DNA of 64,000 nucleotides from Roseiconus nitratireducens (GTDB lineage Bacteria > Planctomycetota > Planctomycetia > Pirellulales > Pirellulaceae). Positions 61,398 to 64,000 of this stretch are shown piece after piece; within the stretch, counting starts at the first letter, position 1; the number at the start of each line of letters is the position of its first letter. The notes under the pieces are model-generated. The model saw only the letters and a program-made list of their open reading frames with translations, had not been told where the DNA came from and did not search any database. The stretch spans positions 186,001 to 250,000 of the forward strand of contig NZ_VWOX01000008.1 of assembly GCF_008629675.1 (NCBI RefSeq), read 5' to 3'. The translations under genes were made by a program, and so were the position numbers.

Positions 61398-63212
61398 TCA
61401 GACGCGGTTGGCTTCCCGGTCCTGCGACTTGCGCGATTCATCACCCGATGCCTGGCCAGAATTCAGGTTGGCTTCCAACACCGTTTTGACGACGTCGATC
61501 AATTGGTCCAGACGGAACGGCTTGAACAACAGGGCTTTGGGGTGCAACCCGTTTTGCCGGGCGTTGACAATCGAGTGCCCGGGATCGTAGCCGAACCCGG
61601 TCATCAGAATCATCGGCACCGGGTCAATGATCTTCTTCAACCGCATCATCAGTTGAAACCCGCTGAACTCGGGCAGTTTGATGTCGCTGATGATCACGTC
61701 GTATTTGTCGTCCGAATCACCGTCCCGGACCATCAGCACCGCCTGGTCACCACGCTGGGCCGTTTCGACAATGCAACCGTAACGCTCCAACAGGCTGTGG
61801 GCATCCTCGCGAACGGTCCCGTCCTCATCGACCACCAAGACACGTTTGCCGCGCAAGATCGAGTGCTCTTCCGATGAGATCCCCGGGGGCACCGCTTCCA
61901 GGGGCGTCATCCGTTGACCGATCTGCTGAATCGTCTGTTTGATGTCGCGGGCATTCTTCAAGATGCGGCGAATCCGGTCGACCATCTCGGGCGCGTGCCC
62001 GATGTAGTCTTCCATCACGTTGACCGCATCGTTCAAGATCTCGTCCACCGGCATCGCCACGGCGCTGTGAATCGCATTGCAACTCTGCAGGGCCGTGTCG
62101 GCCTTCTGGGCCACCAACAGTTCCAGCGTGTTCAACGCGTAGCTGATGTCGCGGGCGAAGATCTCCAAGAATTGCAAATCGCTTTCGCTGAAGGCTGCCA
62201 CCTCGGGGCTTTCCACATTGATCGTCCCGAGCACCTGATCGTTCAGAATCAGCGGGACCGTCAAAGAACTTCGCGAATTCGCCACGCCGGGAATGAACAG
62301 CGGGTCATTGATCACGTCGTAGCACAGGTAGCTGGTGCCACTGGAAGCCGCGTACCCGGTGATCCCGTTGCCCTGGGGGTGGGCGAACAGCTGACGATCC
62401 GCTGCTTCCTGATCGATCCCCACACTCAGCAGCGGGACCAGGTTTCCGGTGGCTTGCTCCAACACGCGAATCTCGATGACTTCGAAATTCAACAGGTCGG
62501 TCAAATAGTGACGGATGTTGTCTTTGAGCAACTCGATGCGCTCATCGACACCCATCTGATAGATTTCCGTTGGCCGCAAATCGGCCAACTCGCGCCCGGC
62601 GCGGTGGATCGCGGCAAGCTTCTGCTGCTGCAGGATCTCGTCGGTGATGTCCCCCACGGTCACCACCAACTGCGTCGCCGGTGACTGGTCACCGACCGGT
62701 GCGGCACGGACCTGGAAATACCGATTGTCGTGGGTCTGAAACGTTCCGCTGCTCTCCTCGCCGGTCACAAAGGCGGAATGAAACGGACACAGATCCGACC
62801 CCAGGATGTCCGGATTGCCCATCAGTTCGTAGATCGATTCCCCGACCGGGTCATCCTCCAGCTTGCCGGCCCAACGTTTCAGCCGCCGGTTGGCCCACAG
62901 CACTCGGTTCTTCTGATCCAGCAGCGCCGCGCCCTCGGGCAGATCGCGCAGCATCAAACCGCTCTGACACAGACCTCGCAATTCTCCCAGTTCGGGCAGC
63001 AGTTCGCGGGCGATCCAGACCCCCTCGATCGCGGGCTCGGAGAGTTGGTCCAAAACGGTCTGGGAGGAGTCCAGAACGAGAACCTCCTCGGGCGAATAGT
63101 CGCTTGGAAGCGAATCCGCCGAGCCGACACAGATCAAGCGTTTCGGTTGCTGCATCGAACCAGCCTGGCCGTCGCCGTCGCCGGGACCGTTCGGATGAGT
63201 CGATTGCGTCAT
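61398..63212 (-). CDS. PAS-GAF-receiver signalling protein without kinase domain
   Basis: 604 residues from ATG 63212. Order: unassigned N-terminus (1-85), PAS about 85-190 (GAALLDQKNRVLWANRRLKRW ... ITDEILQQQKLAAI), GAF about 210-390 (LVPLLSVGIDQEA..., SRSSLTVPLILNDQVLGTINVESP), a helical linker with RIRRILKNARDIKQTIQQIGQ, and a C-terminal receiver about 465-585 (GKRVLVVDEDGTVRED, phosphoacceptor Asp in VIISDIKLPEFSG, Lys in LLFKPF). The linker looks like a degenerate histidine-kinase DHp helix, but no HATPase domain follows. It may be a sensor that is phosphorylated by another kinase. The output is unknown. Confidence 0.87.
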   Translation of the reverse strand: MTQSTHPNGPGDGDGQAGSMQQPKRLICVGSADSLPSDYSPEEVLVLDSSQTVLDQLSEPAIEGVWIARELLPELGELRGLCQSGLMLRDLPEGAALLDQKNRVLWANRRLKRWAGKLEDDPVGESIYELMGNPDILGSDLCPFHSAFVTGEESSGTFQTHDNRYFQVRAAPVGDQSPATQLVVTVGDITDEILQQQKLAAIHRAGRELADLRPTEIYQMGVDERIELLKDNIRHYLTDLLNFEVIEIRVLEQATGNLVPLLSVGIDQEAADRQLFAHPQGNGITGYAASSGTSYLCYDVINDPLFIPGVANSRSSLTVPLILNDQVLGTINVESPEVAAFSESDLQFLEIFARDISYALNTLELLVAQKADTALQSCNAIHSAVAMPVDEILNDAVNVMEDYIGHAPEMVDRIRRILKNARDIKQTIQQIGQRMTPLEAVPPGISSEEHSILRGKRVLVVDEDGTVREDAHSLLERYGCIVETAQRGDQAVLMVRDGDSDDKYDVIISDIKLPEFSGFQLMMRLKKIIDPVPMILMTGFGYDPGHSIVNARQNGLHPKALLFKPFRLDQLIDVVKTVLEANLNSGQASGDESRKSQDREANRV

Positions 63213-64000
63213 CACACGCCTCTGACCACAGGGGGGAATTCTGACTTTGGGAGGGGATCGGTGGAACTGGCAACCACCCGCGTCCGCAAATCGCCTGCCA
63301 AGCCGTTTGACACCCGCCCCGAAATGCATCATCGGCACTCGACTAGAGTGAATGATACGAGAAAACGGGCAAACAACTAGCTTCCGTACACCCCGAAACC
63401 GCCCATTCGTCCGACAAATCGCTTCAGCTGCCTGTGGGGTGCGATTGCGGTCGCCATTCCTGCCGTTGGAGCACCTCTTGCATTGAACTCGGCTTTTGTC
63501 GCCGGGTTCATGATGCCTGCCGCACTGAATTCGCGAATTCGGATCTGCAAACCCGCCATCGGAAGTCTCGCCATCCCCAGCCGTCGCCTTGCCGCGGCGT
63601 CGCGGCGTGTGCTGAAGCGTCGCCCGCTGTCCGTGCCGCACGATGTCAGTCCCGCCCGCTGTCAGTGCCGCACGGTGTCGTCGCTGCCAAGGTCGTCGCT
63701 GCCATCAACAAGCGGCGGCAAGTCACGCGTTCGAAAGTTCGTCCCAGGTCTTCAAACACCGCGCCTTCAAACACCGCTTCGTCAGACACAGTCCAGCTCC
63801 AGACCGAGCTTGCTCGGCATTTCGACCAAAGCATCCCGACGAGAGCCCCCCCGGATGCCAGTGTCGTCCAGGCGACGGTCAATCTGACGACACCCCGAAC
63901 CGTCCTTGAAGTCCCCAACATCGATGCCGGCCGAACCGCGGAATTGTGTTTTTTTCGTGGCGAATGCATGAATTCGGCTAGGTCGGTGCACCATTTGCAC
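63213..64000. other. 788-base right-edge region, no supported gene
   Basis: Several frames open here but none has a recognisable protein. One minus-strand frame, 63646-63969, encodes a short hydrophobic stretch (LTVAWTTLASGGALVGMLW) and could be a small membrane protein, at low confidence. Two 27-bp direct repeats (63621-63647 and 63653-63679, 25 of 27 identical) and smaller tandem repeats (gtcgtcgctgcca; cttcaaacaccgc) lie at 63620-63780. The promoter of the PAS/GAF gene should lie near 63220-63400. Confidence 0.5.

Noticed and set aside
1-64000. tRNA, rRNA, tmRNA or RNase P genes
   Set aside because: I found no T-loop/anticodon arrangement or conserved RNA core on either strand by eye; a covariance search would be decisive.

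Overview
The window is a dense, high-G+C bacterial chromosome segment with 47 supported protein genes, no tRNA or rRNA genes, no insertion sequence, no prophage and no CRISPR array. The gene content fits a planctomycete, most likely of the Pirellulaceae/Rhodopirellula group. The signs are secreted PQQ-like propeller and secretin-N-like proteins, a soluble Ser/Thr kinase with a DWG motif, a GAF/sigma-54 regulator, many genes without a clear Shine-Dalgarno sequence, frequent GTG/TTG starts, and palindromic intergenic repeats. This assignment is inference from family content; no 16S rRNA gene is present.

Layout. 0-3 kb: end of an ABC ATPase, its FtsX-like permease and an MFS exporter (+). 3-10 kb: a minus-strand run of two unknown secreted or anchored proteins, DprA, a PTPMT1-like phosphatase and a secreted PQQ-like propeller protein. 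10-17 kb: a plus-strand run of a TlpA-like thioredoxin with a UbiA-type prenyltransferase, a TIM-barrel isomerase-like protein, a small SHOCT-like protein, ClpX and a secretin-N-like protein, ending at a REP-like inverted repeat. 17-24 kb: minus-strand AsnB, Ser/Thr kinase, PdeM nuclease and a long U32 protein. 24-33 kb: a small membrane protein, a GT39-like glycosyltransferase, an RND/MMPL transporter, a POT transporter, and a GlgC-diguanylate cyclase pair.

33-47 kb: HtrA-type protease, ribosomal protein S4, dihydrolipoyl dehydrogenase with MiaB, two M16 proteases (one lacking its zinc motif), a HAD hydrolase divergent from an MFS exporter, and an ammonium transporter. 47-55 kb: a large protein with faint TraB/ChaN-like motifs, a sigma-54 activator with an altered GAFTGA loop, FabI, a thioredoxin-like protein joined to a protein prenyltransferase beta-like protein, and a LolD-type ATPase. 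55-58 kb: rplA-rplJ-rplL, separated from rplK and rpoB, then pncC. 58-64 kb: a dicarboxylate-symporter-like protein fused to a solute-binding domain, an unknown membrane protein, and a PAS-GAF-receiver protein.

Most of the window is housekeeping and transport. The points most worth a second look are the symporter/solute-binding fusion (58208-60412), the prenyltransferase-like protein lacking zinc ligands, the glgC-GGDEF pair, the split ribosomal protein cluster with a visible promoter and possible attenuator, three 20-bp tandem sites ahead of pncC, and several families of palindromic intergenic repeats.
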